Positions 42,541 to 51,965 of a DNA stretch of 64,000 bases are shown here, one piece after another; position 1 is the stretch's first letter, and each line of letters opens with the position of its first letter. A program made the translations under genes and the position numbers. This DNA comes from CAZHYV01 sp964537055 (GTDB lineage: Bacteria > Myxococcota_A > Polyangia > Palsa-1104 > JAEUJZ01): positions 248,001-312,000 of the forward strand of contig CAZHYV010000001.1 in the NCBI GenBank assembly GCA_964537055.1, in the 5' to 3' direction. Below the pieces are notes generated by a model. The model worked only from the letters and a program-made list of their open reading frames with translations. It did not search any database and was not told where the DNA came from.

Positions 42541-43818
42541 ATGGCGCTCTTAGAATTCGAACAAGCTCAAAGTCCAGCAAAAATAAAAGTCATCGGGGTC
42601 GGTGGCGGTGGCGGTAATGCAATCAATACAATGATCACCTATAGACTCGAGGGAGTTGATTTTATCGCGGCAAATACAGATTTGCAGGCGTTAGATAGCA
42701 ACCAAGCTTCGGTAAAAATTCCCTTGGGGAATAACCTGACCAAGGGTCTAGGGGCTGGGGCCAATCCAGAAATTGGAAGAAACTCTGCTATGGAGGACAG
42801 GGAGCGAATCAGCGAGGCCCTGAGAGGCGCCGACATGGTTTTTGTGACCGCTGGGATGGGAGGTGGCACCGGAACGGGGGCCGCTCCTGTAATTGCAGAC
42901 GTCGCTAGAGAGAGCGGTGCCTTGACCGTAGGTGTAGTGACAAAGCCTTTTGGGTTTGAGGGGAAAAAACGGAAGCGCCAAGCAGAAGAGGGAATTCTTG
43001 CCCTCTCCCAATCAGTCGATACGTTGATTACCATCCCCAATGATCGGCTCTTGTCTGTTTCTGGAAAACATACCACGATGATTGACTCGTTCCGAAAGGC
43101 GGACGAAGTTCTTTTGAATGCTGTTCAGGGCATCAGCAACTTGATTACGATTCCTGGGTTGATTAACGTAGACTTTGCAGACGTAAAAACAATCATGTCC
43201 AGCATGGGACGGGCACTTATGGGGACGGGTCGCGCTAGCGGGGAGAGACGAGCGCTTGAAGCAGCACAGCAGGCAATTAGCTCTCCCTTGCTCGAGGACG
43301 TATCCATTACAGGAGCAACCGGAATTTTGATTAATATCACCGGTGGGCCTGACCTGACGCTCTACGAAGTGAACGAAGCATCTTCGCTCATCCAAGAGGC
43401 CGCAGATGAAGATGCAAACATTATCTTCGGCTCTGTGATTGATCCATCCTTAGGGGATGAGGTGCGTATCACCGTCATTGCAACGGGGTTTGATGCCCAC
43501 CAGATGGCTTCGCAGGAGGCGGCTCGCTTTGATCGAAGCCGCCCTACGCAGGTTCAGGTACCTAGTTCGTACGGAAAGCCTGTGTATTCGGGACCTGTTC
43601 GCTCGCAGGAACAGTTTATAACTCCTATGCAGGCAAACCGTATCGAGCCGCCACCTGTTCCTGCACTACGGCCAGCCCCGGCGCTAGACAAGGCCGTGTC
43701 TCCAACCCCACCTCCAACGCGAGTGTCGAAAGGTGGAATGGGCGGGCTTTTCTCGTTCGAGGAAGAGGCTGCACTCAATCTAGACATTCCTACGTTTCAG
43801 CGCCGTTCTCAAAACTAG
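42541..43818 (+). CDS. ftsZ: Cell division protein FtsZ
   Basis: FtsZ is the tubulin-like GTPase that forms the division ring. It has KVIGVGGGGGNAINTM, the tubulin signature GGGTGTGAAPV (about 104-114), the T7 synergy loop region NVDFADVKTIMS, and a C-terminal linker rich in Pro (about 330-400) ending in a conserved-type peptide (LDIPTFQRRSQ) that would bind FtsA and other partners. GGAGG stands seven bases before the ATG. It is far from ftsA (188-1414) and ftsQ is not beside it. Confidence 0.97.
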   Translation: MALLEFEQAQSPAKIKVIGVGGGGGNAINTMITYRLEGVDFIAANTDLQALDSNQASVKIPLGNNLTKGLGAGANPEIGRNSAMEDRERISEALRGADMVFVTAGMGGGTGTGAAPVIADVARESGALTVGVVTKPFGFEGKKRKRQAEEGILALSQSVDTLITIPNDRLLSVSGKHTTMIDSFRKADEVLLNAVQGISNLITIPGLINVDFADVKTIMSSMGRALMGTGRASGERRALEAAQQAISSPLLEDVSITGATGILINITGGPDLTLYEVNEASSLIQEAADEDANIIFGSVIDPSLGDEVRITVIATGFDAHQMASQEAARFDRSRPTQVQVPSSYGKPVYSGPVRSQEQFITPMQANRIEPPPVPALRPAPALDKAVSPTPPPTRVSKGGMGGLFSFEEEAALNLDIPTFQRRSQN

Positions 43819-43994
43819 TCTGCCATTACGACAATGTAATTACTCCACTCTTCCTGATTTGTTTTGGTTGAAAGGAATTTCTAAAGGGAGAGGTCGAGAG
43901 AAACAGAATCGTAAAACGAACCCTTGGCGATCTTCTAAACTCGTGATAACGATATACCCCTCAAACGATAGATTTCCTCGGAAAGGAGCTTCTT

Positions 43995-45251
43995 ATGAAT
44001 CTCAAGCAAGCCGACCCCGACATTGCATCCTTGATCGAACAAGAGAACCAAAGGCAAAAAGAGAAGATTCGTCTGATCCCCTCGGAGAACTACGTTTCTC
44101 AAGCCGTATTAGAGGCAACGGGCTCTGTCCTTACAAACAAGTACAGCGAGGGGTATCCGCAAAAACGATATTATGAAGGTCAGCAGTATATCGATCCTAT
44201 CGAGCAACGCTGCATCCAGCGGGCCAAAGACTTGTTTAGCGTCGAGCATGCGAATGTCCAGCCATATTCAGGTTCTCCGGCGAACTTGGCCGTGTATTTG
44301 GCCTTTTGTCAGCCTGGTGATGCAATTGTAGGGATGGGGCTTCCTTTTGGCGGACACTTGACGCATGGGTGGCCAGTGTCGATTTCAGGGAAGTTTTTTC
44401 GTTCCTTTGCCTATGGAGTTAGGCGGGATACCGGGCGGGTCGATATGGACCAAGTAAGGGAACTTGCCAAAGAGCACCGGCCGAAGATTTTGTGGTGTGG
44501 AGGAAGCGCGATTCCAAGGACAGTGGATTTTCCTGCGTTTGCAGAAATTGCGAAAGAAACCGGGGCTCTTCTGGTGGCAGATATCGCCCATATCGGTGGC
44601 TTGGTGGCGGGAGGGGCTCATCCCTCCCCGGTGGGATATGCGCCAGTGATTACGACGACGACACACAAAACCTTGCGGGGCCCCCGTGGTGGGATGATCC
44701 TTTGTAATGCAGAACACGCCCAGGCAATCGATCGGGCGATTTTCCCTGGGCTGCAAGGGGGGCCGCACAACCACCAGACAGCAGCGCTTGCGGTCGCTTT
44801 GAAGGAAGCTTCGCAGACAAGCTTCTGCGACTATGCACACCAAGTTGTGAAGAACGCAAAGGCCCTGGCGGAAGCGTTGCTATCGTTAGGGTACGAGCTT
44901 ATTTCTGGAGGGACGGACAATCATCTGATCTTGATAGACCTCACGAACAAGAACATTTCTGGGAAGCAGGCAGCAAAAGCCTTGGATCGAGCAGGAATCG
45001 AGACGAACGCCAATACCGTGCCGTTTGATCCACGGAAACCGTTTGATCCCTCGGGGGTACGAATTGGAACCCCTGCAATTACAACGCGGGGAATGAAGGA
45101 AAAGCATATGGGACAGGTTGCTGCTTTTATAGATCGAGCCATTTTGGCTGCTCTGCAGGAAGAAGAACACCTCCCGCGGATTTTTGCGGAGGTAAAAGAA
45201 TTTACTCGCTCATTTCCTATCCCTGGCAACAATAAAGAACAGTCTGTATAG
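43995..45251 (+). CDS. glyA: Serine hydroxymethyltransferase
   Basis: GlyA interconverts serine and glycine with tetrahydrofolate, the main source of one-carbon units. The PLP enzyme shows RLIPSENYVSQAVLEATGS, NKYSEGYPQKRYYEGQQYID, VQPYSGSPANLAVY and the PLP-lysine segment TTTTHKTLRGPRGGMI. RIGTPAITTRGMKE is near the end. Length 418 is normal. AAGGAG precedes the ATG. It is 176 bases downstream of ftsZ and may have its own promoter, though none stands out. Confidence 0.97.
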   Translation: MNLKQADPDIASLIEQENQRQKEKIRLIPSENYVSQAVLEATGSVLTNKYSEGYPQKRYYEGQQYIDPIEQRCIQRAKDLFSVEHANVQPYSGSPANLAVYLAFCQPGDAIVGMGLPFGGHLTHGWPVSISGKFFRSFAYGVRRDTGRVDMDQVRELAKEHRPKILWCGGSAIPRTVDFPAFAEIAKETGALLVADIAHIGGLVAGGAHPSPVGYAPVITTTTHKTLRGPRGGMILCNAEHAQAIDRAIFPGLQGGPHNHQTAALAVALKEASQTSFCDYAHQVVKNAKALAEALLSLGYELISGGTDNHLILIDLTNKNISGKQAAKALDRAGIETNANTVPFDPRKPFDPSGVRIGTPAITTRGMKEKHMGQVAAFIDRAILAALQEEEHLPRIFAEVKEFTRSFPIPGNNKEQSV

Positions 45252-45287
45252 TGGTCGAATTATAATTCTATCTGTATGCTTCCCCTT

Positions 45288-45983
45288 TTAAGGCGCACCT
45301 CCTCCATACCGATACCCAGCCCCATGGACCGTTATAATAATCCTCGGATGTTTTGGGTCTAGTTCGATCCGCTTTCTCAGTTGCGCGATATGTTGATCTA
45401 CGGTACGGCTGTTGGGAAGGGCATTGATTCCCCAGCACTGATCCAATAAAAGGTTGCGGTCGACTAGCTGATCTTTATGTTGGTAAAAGAGTGTAAGAAT
45501 TTTTATGTCTCGCAGGCTTAGTTCAATGTCTTGCGTGCCGCGATAACCACGGAGTTGTTTTGGAAAAATAAGAACATCGCCTATAAGAAATGACTCTGGT
45601 TGAGACAGGGGGGGTGATTGGTGAAGATATCTTCGAGTAATGGCTCGAATACGAGCCGTAACTTCTCTTACACCGAAGGGCTTGGTGATAAAATCATCAG
45701 CACCTAACTCTAGTCCCAGAACTCGATCAATTTCTTCGGATTTCGCGCTAATAAAAAGAATAGGGATCTGAGCATTATGCTTTCGAATTTCTCGACAGAC
45801 ATCATAGCCATTTATTTTTGGCATCATCACATCGAGGCAGAGAAAATCAGGTCGTTCTTGTTGGTAGAGCTTAAGGGCTTCCTGCCCGTCCTGGGCCTTT
45901 AGGGACTCGTACCCCTCTGATTGAAAAATTTCACAAAGACCCTCGAGAATATATTTATCATCTTCAGCAACTAAAATTTTCAT
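45288..45983 (-). CDS. OmpR-family response regulator
   Basis: The receiver domain (about 1-120) has the acidic pair EDD at 7-9, phospho-acceptor Asp 51 (FLCLDVMMPKINGYD), switch residues SAK near 80 and the conserved Lys in ITKPFGVRE. The C-terminal winged helix (about 135-230) contains LSLRDIKILTLFYQHKDQ, SRTVDQHIAQLRKRIE and HGAGYRY, so it binds DNA like OmpR/PhoB. It follows the histidine kinase gene by 17 bases and is its obvious partner. The regulon is unknown. Confidence 0.93.
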   Translation of the reverse strand: MKILVAEDDKYILEGLCEIFQSEGYESLKAQDGQEALKLYQQERPDFLCLDVMMPKINGYDVCREIRKHNAQIPILFISAKSEEIDRVLGLELGADDFITKPFGVREVTARIRAITRRYLHQSPPLSQPESFLIGDVLIFPKQLRGYRGTQDIELSLRDIKILTLFYQHKDQLVDRNLLLDQCWGINALPNSRTVDQHIAQLRKRIELDPKHPRIIITVHGAGYRYGGGAP

Positions 45984-46000
45984 GAACGGTAACCTCCTTC

Positions 46001-47665
46001 TCAGAATTTGGGTCTTTCTAGGTGAGGGTTTTTGGAGGGAGGAGATGAGTGTTTACTTGTGGCTGTCTGATCCCTTGGGGAAAGAGGTAACTCTATCTCA
46101 AAACAAGCTCCTTGTTCTGAATCCACAAGACGAAGCTCTCCCTGGTGAAGCCGGACGAGTTCTCTTGCAAGAGTGAGACCAATCCCTGTGCCTGAGACTC
46201 CCTCTGTTAACGAATCACTCATGCGAAAGAAAGGGCTAAAAATATGTTCTCGGTATTTTGTAGGAATGCCAGGTCCATGGTCAGCAATTTTGATGACGGC
46301 AGATGCACCCCGTTGAGATAAAGAGACATGGACCTCTTTTCCAGAGGCAGCATACTTCTCGACGTTGCTAAGCAAGTTGACCAGCACCTGTTTTATCATA
46401 TCTTTATCTAGGAAGACTTCGGGGAGGAGTTCATACGAGAGATGGGCTTGGATGCCTTTTTTCTTAAACATCGGATCAAACTCATCGAGGGTTTGTTTGA
46501 TGAGCAAGATGAGCGAACTCCACTCTCTTCTTAGGGATAGCCCTCGGTCTTTTTTTGAGAAGATGAGCACATTTTGAATCAAACGACTCAAGCGCTCACT
46601 TTCTTCAGTAATAATACGCAGATGCTGCTTTGCTTTCTCTTCGCGTTCCTCAAGAAGGGGCTCAAGCAGCTCAGCATACATTCGGATATTGGTAAGAGGT
46701 GTTTTTAGCTCGTGCGAGACTTGGTTCACAAAATTGACCCGCTGTCTTGCATCTAGCAAAATTCTACTTTGCTCTCGGTGTAAGTATATCGCCAATCCAA
46801 GGAGCGTCAACGTTAAGGCCCCTAAAGAAAAAAATAGACTAAGGTTTGTCTTTTGCAAAATTCCCTTGGGGGCAAAATCATTTGCTTGAAAATAAGAAAG
46901 CTTCCAGGTGCTAAAGGGATAGGACAGGGAGACGACCATTTTTGCTTTCTCTTGCGCTTGAGGTTTATATTCACCCAGACGATAGATCAGTTCCCCTGAT
47001 TCGTTTGTAAGGGCCGTGCTTCCCTTTTGAAAATCTGATTGTGGAGGAAGGTGTTCCATAAGATCAGCCATAAGTGCTGAACGATCAAGCTCTACGATAA
47101 AAAGGAGGCCTGTAGAGTCCTTGTGCCAATAGATTAGGTCTAATCCCTGCTTCCAAAACGACGCATAAAATCCAGAATCAGACGAGCCTTGCTGGAAAAT
47201 TGCGCTCTTTTGCGAAGGAGAAGCCAATTTGGACGTGGTCCCAAAGGGTGGTCCATCCTCGACCAAGGGCTTAACCAGGTCTCCAAGAAGGGGTTCCATT
47301 CTATCGACGAAGACTGCCTCAGACTGACTTAGGGGCTCATCTTGGGGAGGGTGTATCCTGCTGCGTCCTGTTAGTACCATGATTTGCTGGATAAGGGGTT
47401 CTTTTTGCGTTAGCAATCGTAAAGAACCAGCCTTCATTTCAGTTTCTGAGAGACGTCGACTGATCGATTTCCCCAGATCAGAAAGGCGCGCAAGAATGTA
47501 TTCATCCACACTCTGCAAACGTGCCTGTGCCACTTTTTGCATTTGCTCTGCAAGGCGAGCCTGTTCATCTTTGAAGACGCGGTAGCTTAAAAAGGACAAT
47601 CCACCTACCGGAAGCAGGACAAGTAGAATGAGTAAAAGCGTACGTTTGCGATAAGAAGGAGTCAT
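46001..47665 (-). CDS. Membrane sensor histidine kinase
   Basis: Two membrane helices (about 8-27 and 270-292) flank a periplasmic sensor domain of about 240 residues. HisKA follows with FVNQVSHELKTPLTNIRMYA (phospho-His near 315), then HATPase_c with the N box NLLSNVEKYA, G1 DHGPGIPTKYREHIFSPF and G2 SGTGIGLTLARELV. A disordered, Ser/Lys-rich tail ends the protein. ATG 47665 follows AGGAA; the reading from 47695 has no site. It is cotranscribed with the OmpR-type regulator downstream. The signal is unknown. Confidence 0.93.
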   Translation of the reverse strand: MTPSYRKRTLLLILLVLLPVGGLSFLSYRVFKDEQARLAEQMQKVAQARLQSVDEYILARLSDLGKSISRRLSETEMKAGSLRLLTQKEPLIQQIMVLTGRSRIHPPQDEPLSQSEAVFVDRMEPLLGDLVKPLVEDGPPFGTTSKLASPSQKSAIFQQGSSDSGFYASFWKQGLDLIYWHKDSTGLLFIVELDRSALMADLMEHLPPQSDFQKGSTALTNESGELIYRLGEYKPQAQEKAKMVVSLSYPFSTWKLSYFQANDFAPKGILQKTNLSLFFSLGALTLTLLGLAIYLHREQSRILLDARQRVNFVNQVSHELKTPLTNIRMYAELLEPLLEEREEKAKQHLRIITEESERLSRLIQNVLIFSKKDRGLSLRREWSSLILLIKQTLDEFDPMFKKKGIQAHLSYELLPEVFLDKDMIKQVLVNLLSNVEKYAASGKEVHVSLSQRGASAVIKIADHGPGIPTKYREHIFSPFFRMSDSLTEGVSGTGIGLTLARELVRLHQGELRLVDSEQGACFEIELPLSPRDQTATSKHSSPPSKNPHLERPKF

Positions 47666-47763
47666 CCAGTTTCTTCCTGTTAAATGAATCAACAAAAATA
47701 TAGTTGAGCTATAGCTGATTTTGAATCGATTGCCATGGAAAAAAGAGAAAGCTTTATGAATAT

Positions 47764-47802
47764 GGGAAAAAATTGCCCCTTAGCTAGAAGCCTCGGGGCA
47801 AA
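47764..47802 (-). terminator. Intrinsic terminator of the VWA-protein gene
   Basis: On the minus strand TTGCCCC and GGGGCAA pair around a 15-base loop and are followed by six T. It lies 45 bases after the stop of the VWA gene and separates that gene from the kinase-regulator operon. Confidence 0.7.
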
Positions 47803-47845
47803 TCTCGATGCAGGTGAAGTAATAAACCCCGTAAAAGAGAGCGGG

Positions 47846-49216
47846 TTAATAACTTTGTTGGGTTTTGCTCTTATAGTCCGCTTGGTTTATCGTCTTACGA
47901 GCTTCTCCCCATTTTGAGCTACCAAGGTTAGGGGTGATATTGTCAATTTCCTTTGCCCGTTGCTCGAGCTTTGGTGCGGCATACTCAGTGGCTCCTTTAC
48001 GTACGAAGCTAGCATTTTCCGTAAGTGCTTTCTTCGCACCTTCGATGTCCCCTCTGTCGCGAAGCTGGATCGCCTGTTTGTTATTTTCTACGCTGATCTG
48101 TTCTACAGCATCTGCCATGACCGTCTTGTTCATTCGGCTGGTAGCAAGCGCTTTGTCCTTGGTAAAGCTGATGCTGGGTCTTGCTGCAAGCGCGTCTTTT
48201 TGGTGAGTCACCATATTGTCATAACTTGCCGAGACGGAGGCGAGTGCAAGGTCGTTGCCTTTTAGAGATCCTGGAATTTCTACTTCGACCATAAAGTACT
48301 TTTCCTGTTTTGAGTACAGCTGACGAAGCGAGGCTATGACTTTGTTTCCGTAGATTTGAGCTTCTCGTCCTAGGACTCGAAGGGGTTTGACCCCTTCGGC
48401 ACATTGAATAGTCACTGTAACATTTTGGGCGACAACGGACAGAACGTCTCCAAATTCACGGTCGAACAGTGCAACCAGCTCTTCAGGATCTTTGACAAAA
48501 GCATGATTTCCATCGCTCTTTAAGGCGAGTTCTGTCATCAAATCTTCGTTAAATCCAAGGCCAAGACCAATGGTTGTTACAGAAATTCCCTCTTTGGCCA
48601 AAGAGGCTCCTAAATTGCCTAACTCGGAAGGCGAACTCGGTCCGACGTTGGCCTGCCCGTCTGATAGAAGAATGACCCGGTTGACTCGGTTTTTGTCTAT
48701 GAATTTGCGTAGCTCCTGTGCTCCCTTGCTTACACCTGCAAACAAGGCTGTGCTTCCACCGATTTGAATTTGTTCAACTTGGCGAATGATCTTCGATTTA
48801 TCGGTCACTTTGGTTGCAGGAACCACCACAGTGGCCTCATCATCATAAACCACGACTGAGACAATATCATTGCTATTCAGGTGCTCTACCGCCGTGATCG
48901 CTGCTTTTTTTGCATTTTGAAGCCGATCCCCTGACATCGACCCTGACCGGTCAATGACTAAAGAAACGTTAACGGGAGTTCGGGTTGATTTGGGTTCTAA
49001 CTCAAAACCATCCAGCGCGACTCGGATATAGGCTTTTTGGTTAATTCCTTCAAGCAAATATGGGTGACTGACTTGCACCTGTAACGTGGCTTGTTTGCCA
49101 GCAGGGGATAAGGTATCTTTCGGAATGGTGAGTATTTTTGCAGCAACCCCGACTGAAGCGATTAGAATGGTAGTACCAATAAGCAGTACTTCTTTGATAG
49201 GGTTTAATCTTTTCAT
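47846..49216 (-). CDS. Secreted VWA-domain (YfbK/BatA-like) protein
   Basis: The ATG at 49216 follows AAGGAG by seven bases and opens a signal peptide or anchor (VLLIGTTILIASVGVAA). The von Willebrand A domain (about 80-265) carries the complete metal-ion site: DRSGSMS (Asp 89), the Thr in GGSTALFAG, and LLSDGQANVG. The C-terminal part (about 270-456) has a strand-rich region and charged helices (NNKQAIQLRDRGDIEGAKKA), as in YfbK-like proteins of Gram-negatives. It should act at the envelope through metal-dependent protein binding; the partner is unknown. Confidence 0.88.
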   Translation of the reverse strand: MKRLNPIKEVLLIGTTILIASVGVAAKILTIPKDTLSPAGKQATLQVQVSHPYLLEGINQKAYIRVALDGFELEPKSTRTPVNVSLVIDRSGSMSGDRLQNAKKAAITAVEHLNSNDIVSVVVYDDEATVVVPATKVTDKSKIIRQVEQIQIGGSTALFAGVSKGAQELRKFIDKNRVNRVILLSDGQANVGPSSPSELGNLGASLAKEGISVTTIGLGLGFNEDLMTELALKSDGNHAFVKDPEELVALFDREFGDVLSVVAQNVTVTIQCAEGVKPLRVLGREAQIYGNKVIASLRQLYSKQEKYFMVEVEIPGSLKGNDLALASVSASYDNMVTHQKDALAARPSISFTKDKALATSRMNKTVMADAVEQISVENNKQAIQLRDRGDIEGAKKALTENASFVRKGATEYAAPKLEQRAKEIDNITPNLGSSKWGEARKTINQADYKSKTQQSY

Positions 49217-49437
49217 AATGGCTCCTTCCAAATTATCGATAAGTTTTTTTGATTCGACACACTTACCTCTAACATCCTTGTTTAGGCAAAGAGTCAAATG
49301 AATGTAAAAGAATTGTAAAAAGATTGTAAAATCTGGTTTCATATGTAGGGATTCTATGAAAAGAGAAATAGGTTTTTCTGCTTGCCACGAGTACAGAAAT
49401 TGTAGTAGGTAAACAAAACCACGCAGGACCTCTGCAA

Positions 49438-49509
49438 GGGCGTTTAACTCAGCGGTAGAGTGCAACCTTCACACGGTTGAAGTCGTAGGTTCGATTCCTA
49501 CAACGCCCA
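49438..49509 (+). tRNA. tRNA-Val (CAC)
   Basis: The 72-base cloverleaf has acceptor GGGCGTT paired with AACGCCC plus A73, D-arm ACTC/GAGT, anticodon stem CAACC/GGTTG with loop TTCACAC (anticodon CAC) and T-arm GTAGG/CCTAC. CCA is not encoded. Decayed accessory DNA begins right after its 3' end. Confidence 0.92.
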
Positions 49510-49870
49510 TATTTTTCTTCTCGAGAAGTGAGTCTCAGTAATTCCCCTCCTTCAGGGAGCTCCAAGTACTGTAACATCGTGGCCACAAACGCTGCATTGA
49601 AAATGAGGCACCCCTATCGCAGCATCGAAACAAGCTGCAGATCGCCCAGATTCTCGCGTGTAAGCTTCGCTTGCTCAAAAGCAAAAAGACCTTTTTGCTG
49701 CTAGCAGTTGTTCCTGAGTAGATTCGCTGGTCTCGGGAGCAGCTGTCAGCCCTTCAACGGTTGCACGATTATAGGCAAGCGTCGTGGCGATGAACGCTCA
49801 TATGCTTGTCGGTCCGTCGTGCCGCAACAATAGTAGGTAAGTACCCCCGTAATGATGACGATTACATCTC
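49510..49870 (-). pseudogene. Degenerate remnant of an isochorismatase-family hydrolase gene plus debris
   Basis: On the minus strand 49791-49870 reads VIVIITGVLTYYCCGTTDRQ and AYERS, matching the intact enzyme at 54013-54651 (TVIITGTLTNYCCGMTARQ, AYERS), including the catalytic cysteine. Upstream codons of the enzyme are missing and what follows (49510-49790) holds several short open stretches with stops, such as ATTLAYNRATVEGLTAA and HFQCSVCGHDVTVL, the latter resembling a zinc-ribbon. The stretch is thus a decayed gene or a fusion of two remnants. 49871-49989 shows nothing I can identify. Confidence 0.65.
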
Positions 49871-49989
49871 CCATTCATTTCAAAGATAGGCAGATTCAGA
49901 AAAATTGAAAACGTCAATAGCCCTTACAAGGTAAGAAAATTTTAACAGAATCTTGGTTTGATCTTTTAAAAAGAAACCTCTATTTTATT

Positions 49990-50421
49990 ATGATGAAACT
50001 AAGTCATCTTTTTACAATAACTTTGCTTTTTGGTGTTTTCTTTTCAAATCCTTTTAGTACTTTAGCTACAGCCGACATTCCCTCTGCATATGAAGGAGAA
50101 GGGGAAGATGCCATTCGCTGTGGAACCCCTGAATGGACCCCGTTTAAAAGTGCATTTTCCTCTTATTGTTCCCAAAAAATTAAGAAAAGTTCTTCAAAAA
50201 TAAAGATCTGCAAAAAACTCCTCAGAGCCTTTTCAAGCTGCGAAATTCTTGATCGGAATGTACCTAATATCCCGATGCCTCCCCTTTCAAAAAAACAGAT
50301 TAGTCAGCTTCCGATGTTTGAATATCGAATTTACGGATTTGGGTACGGGTGGGTAGTAAATTTTTCTTTAAAAAATAATCAGTGGCACGTTGATAAAATA
50401 GATAGTTTTCTCTTTGAATAA
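49990..50421 (+). CDS. Secreted protein of unknown function
   Basis: A signal peptide (LFTITLLFGVFFSNPFSTLATA) precedes 115 residues with four cysteines (AIRCGTPEW, SSYCSQK, KICKKLL, SSCEILD) that could pair. The region is A/T-rich relative to neighbours and no ribosome-binding site is obvious; ATG 49990 and 49993 are both possible. It lies between a gene remnant and a truncated ATPase, so it may be a passenger of imported DNA. Confidence 0.55.
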   Translation: MMKLSHLFTITLLFGVFFSNPFSTLATADIPSAYEGEGEDAIRCGTPEWTPFKSAFSSYCSQKIKKSSSKIKICKKLLRAFSSCEILDRNVPNIPMPPLSKKQISQLPMFEYRIYGFGYGWVVNFSLKNNQWHVDKIDSFLFE

Positions 50422-50425
50422 TGAA

Positions 50426-50698
50426 CCCGGTAATCCCCTTCTGAACATAATCAAGAAGTACTGGAACTCGCTGTACCTCATCGATGACGATGAGCGCTCC
50501 TGTTTTAAGGAAAGAGATTTGCTCCCAAAAGAGACGTGGGGTTTTCTTAAGTTGTAGTTCAATTTCTGGATCGAGAAGGTCAATATACAAATGGACCTGA
50601 AGCTCTCGGAGAAGAGAGGTCTTTCCAGTCATGCGAGGTCCGAATAAAAAAGCAGAGGATCGAAGATTGGTTAGCTGAAGAGAACGTTTAAACAGCAT
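50426..50698 (-). pseudogene. Truncated AAA ATPase (AAA_14/DUF4143-type), 5' fragment
   Basis: From ATG 50698 the reading LFKRSLQLTNLRSSAFLFGP leads into the P-loop GPRMTGKTSLL, and later to Walker B GALIVIDEVQRVPVLLDYVQ. This is the start of the common accessory ATPases that carry a DUF4143 C-terminal domain (about 380 residues in all). Only about 90 residues remain. After DYVQKGI the frame runs into the antisense of the gene at 49990, so the motor is incomplete and probably dead. Confidence 0.7.
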
Positions 50699-50875
50699 GA
50701 TTATAAATAACAACTAGATGTTATTCGTGTTTTGAACTCTTCTTAGGCATGGGATTTATGGGATGATACGCCCGACTGTTCAATCTCTTCGTCGATAGTT
50801 ACCGTAGTGCTTATGAACAGCTGTACTGAATTACTTCCCTATTCCAATTTGTTATAAATTTGCTACATAGAATGT

Positions 50876-51833
50876 ATGTCTCTACGAACGCCTTATCCTC
50901 CCATCGATCCTTACTTCAGCGGATTTTTGCGAGTTTCTTCGCTCCATGAGCTGTATTATGAAGAATCTGGCAATCCCCAAGGGACCCCGATTCTTTTTTT
51001 GCACGGGGGACCTGGGGCAGGGAATCGGCCTAGTCATCGGTGCTTTTTTTGATCCTGTCCAGTATCGAATTATTCTATTTGATCAACGTGGTTCTGGAAA
51101 GAGTACGCCTCATGCATCGTTAGAGGAAAACACAACTTGGCACCTGGTTGAAGATATAGAAACCTTACGAAAGCATTTGGGTATCGCGAAGTGGGTTGTT
51201 CTTGGGGGCTCCTGGGGAAGTACACTTGCGCTTACCTATGCCATTGCACATTCAGATAGGATTTTGGGGCTGATTCTTCGATCCATTTTTCTCTTTCAGC
51301 AGGAGGAGCTTGATTTCACTTATCAACATGGAGCAAATCAATTATTTCCAGAGGCGTGGGAAGATTTTATTCGGTTGATTCCCCCTGAAGAAAGAGGGGA
51401 CTTGATCAAGGCCTACCATCGTAGGCTAACCTGTGGGAACCCAGAACAGATGCAAGAAGCAGCCATTGCATGGACAAGATGGGAAGCCACATTGACCTGT
51501 CTTCTTCCCAATGCTGGTATTATTCAGCGAGCCACCGAGGACCGATTTGCCCTTTCGTTTGCAAGGGCCATTCTCCATTATTTTTATCATCGAGGATTTT
51601 TCCCTAGAGAGCACTACTTATTAGAAGAGGTACACCAAATTCGTCATCTCCCAGGGCAGATCATCCATGGGCGCTACGATTTGGTATGTCCGGTGCAATC
51701 TGCATGGAAGCTCCATCAGGCCTGGCCTGAATCAAGGCTCACCATTGTTCCTGATGCTGCTCATGGGGCGATGGAAGTAGGAATGATGCATAGCTTGCTC
51801 GAAGCAACAGATAGGTTTCGCCAGATTCGCTAG
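50876..51833 (+). pseudogene. pip: Proline iminopeptidase, frameshifted at a T7 run
   Basis: From ATG 50876 the frame reads MSLRTPYPPIDPYFSGFLRV and LFLHGGPGAGNRPSHR, the normal start of this alpha/beta hydrolase that frees N-terminal proline. At seven T (51044-51050) it hits TGA; one base fewer gives FFDPVQYRIILFDQRGSGKS and the rest in frame. All catalytic elements survive: nucleophile GGSWGST, acid in HGRYDLVCP and His in DAAHGAME. The in-frame alternative from 50946 lacks the HGGPG oxyanion loop. A recent mutation, a sequencing error or +1 recoding at TTT-TGA would each explain it. Confidence 0.8.
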
Positions 51834-51925
51834 GGCAAAAAATAGACCGAAAGGTAGCAGAAGCTTCGACTCATAGAACGGAAAGGCTTTATGATGTTAA
51901 ATCCCCATTGTTGCCTAAAATTGTA

Positions 51926-51954
51926 TTTACAAGTCTCATAAGCCCCGCTATTAC
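51926..51954 (+). promoter_or_regulatory. Candidate sigma-70 promoter for the MFS transporter at 51966
   Basis: TTTACA (51926-51931) and TATTAC (51949-51954) are 17 bases apart. The predicted start of transcription lies within a few bases of the ATG, so a very short leader is implied. Confidence 0.35.
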
Positions 51955-51965
51955 TAATCTCCTCT

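Noticed and set aside
47846..49465. Longer reading of the VWA protein starting at 49465
   Set aside because: It would run through part of tRNA-Val and has no ribosome-binding site or signal peptide at its start; ATG 49216 has both.
50946..51833. Proline iminopeptidase taken as intact from ATG 50946
   Set aside because: That start removes the HGGPG oxyanion loop, which is coded in another frame just upstream; the gene is better described as frameshifted.
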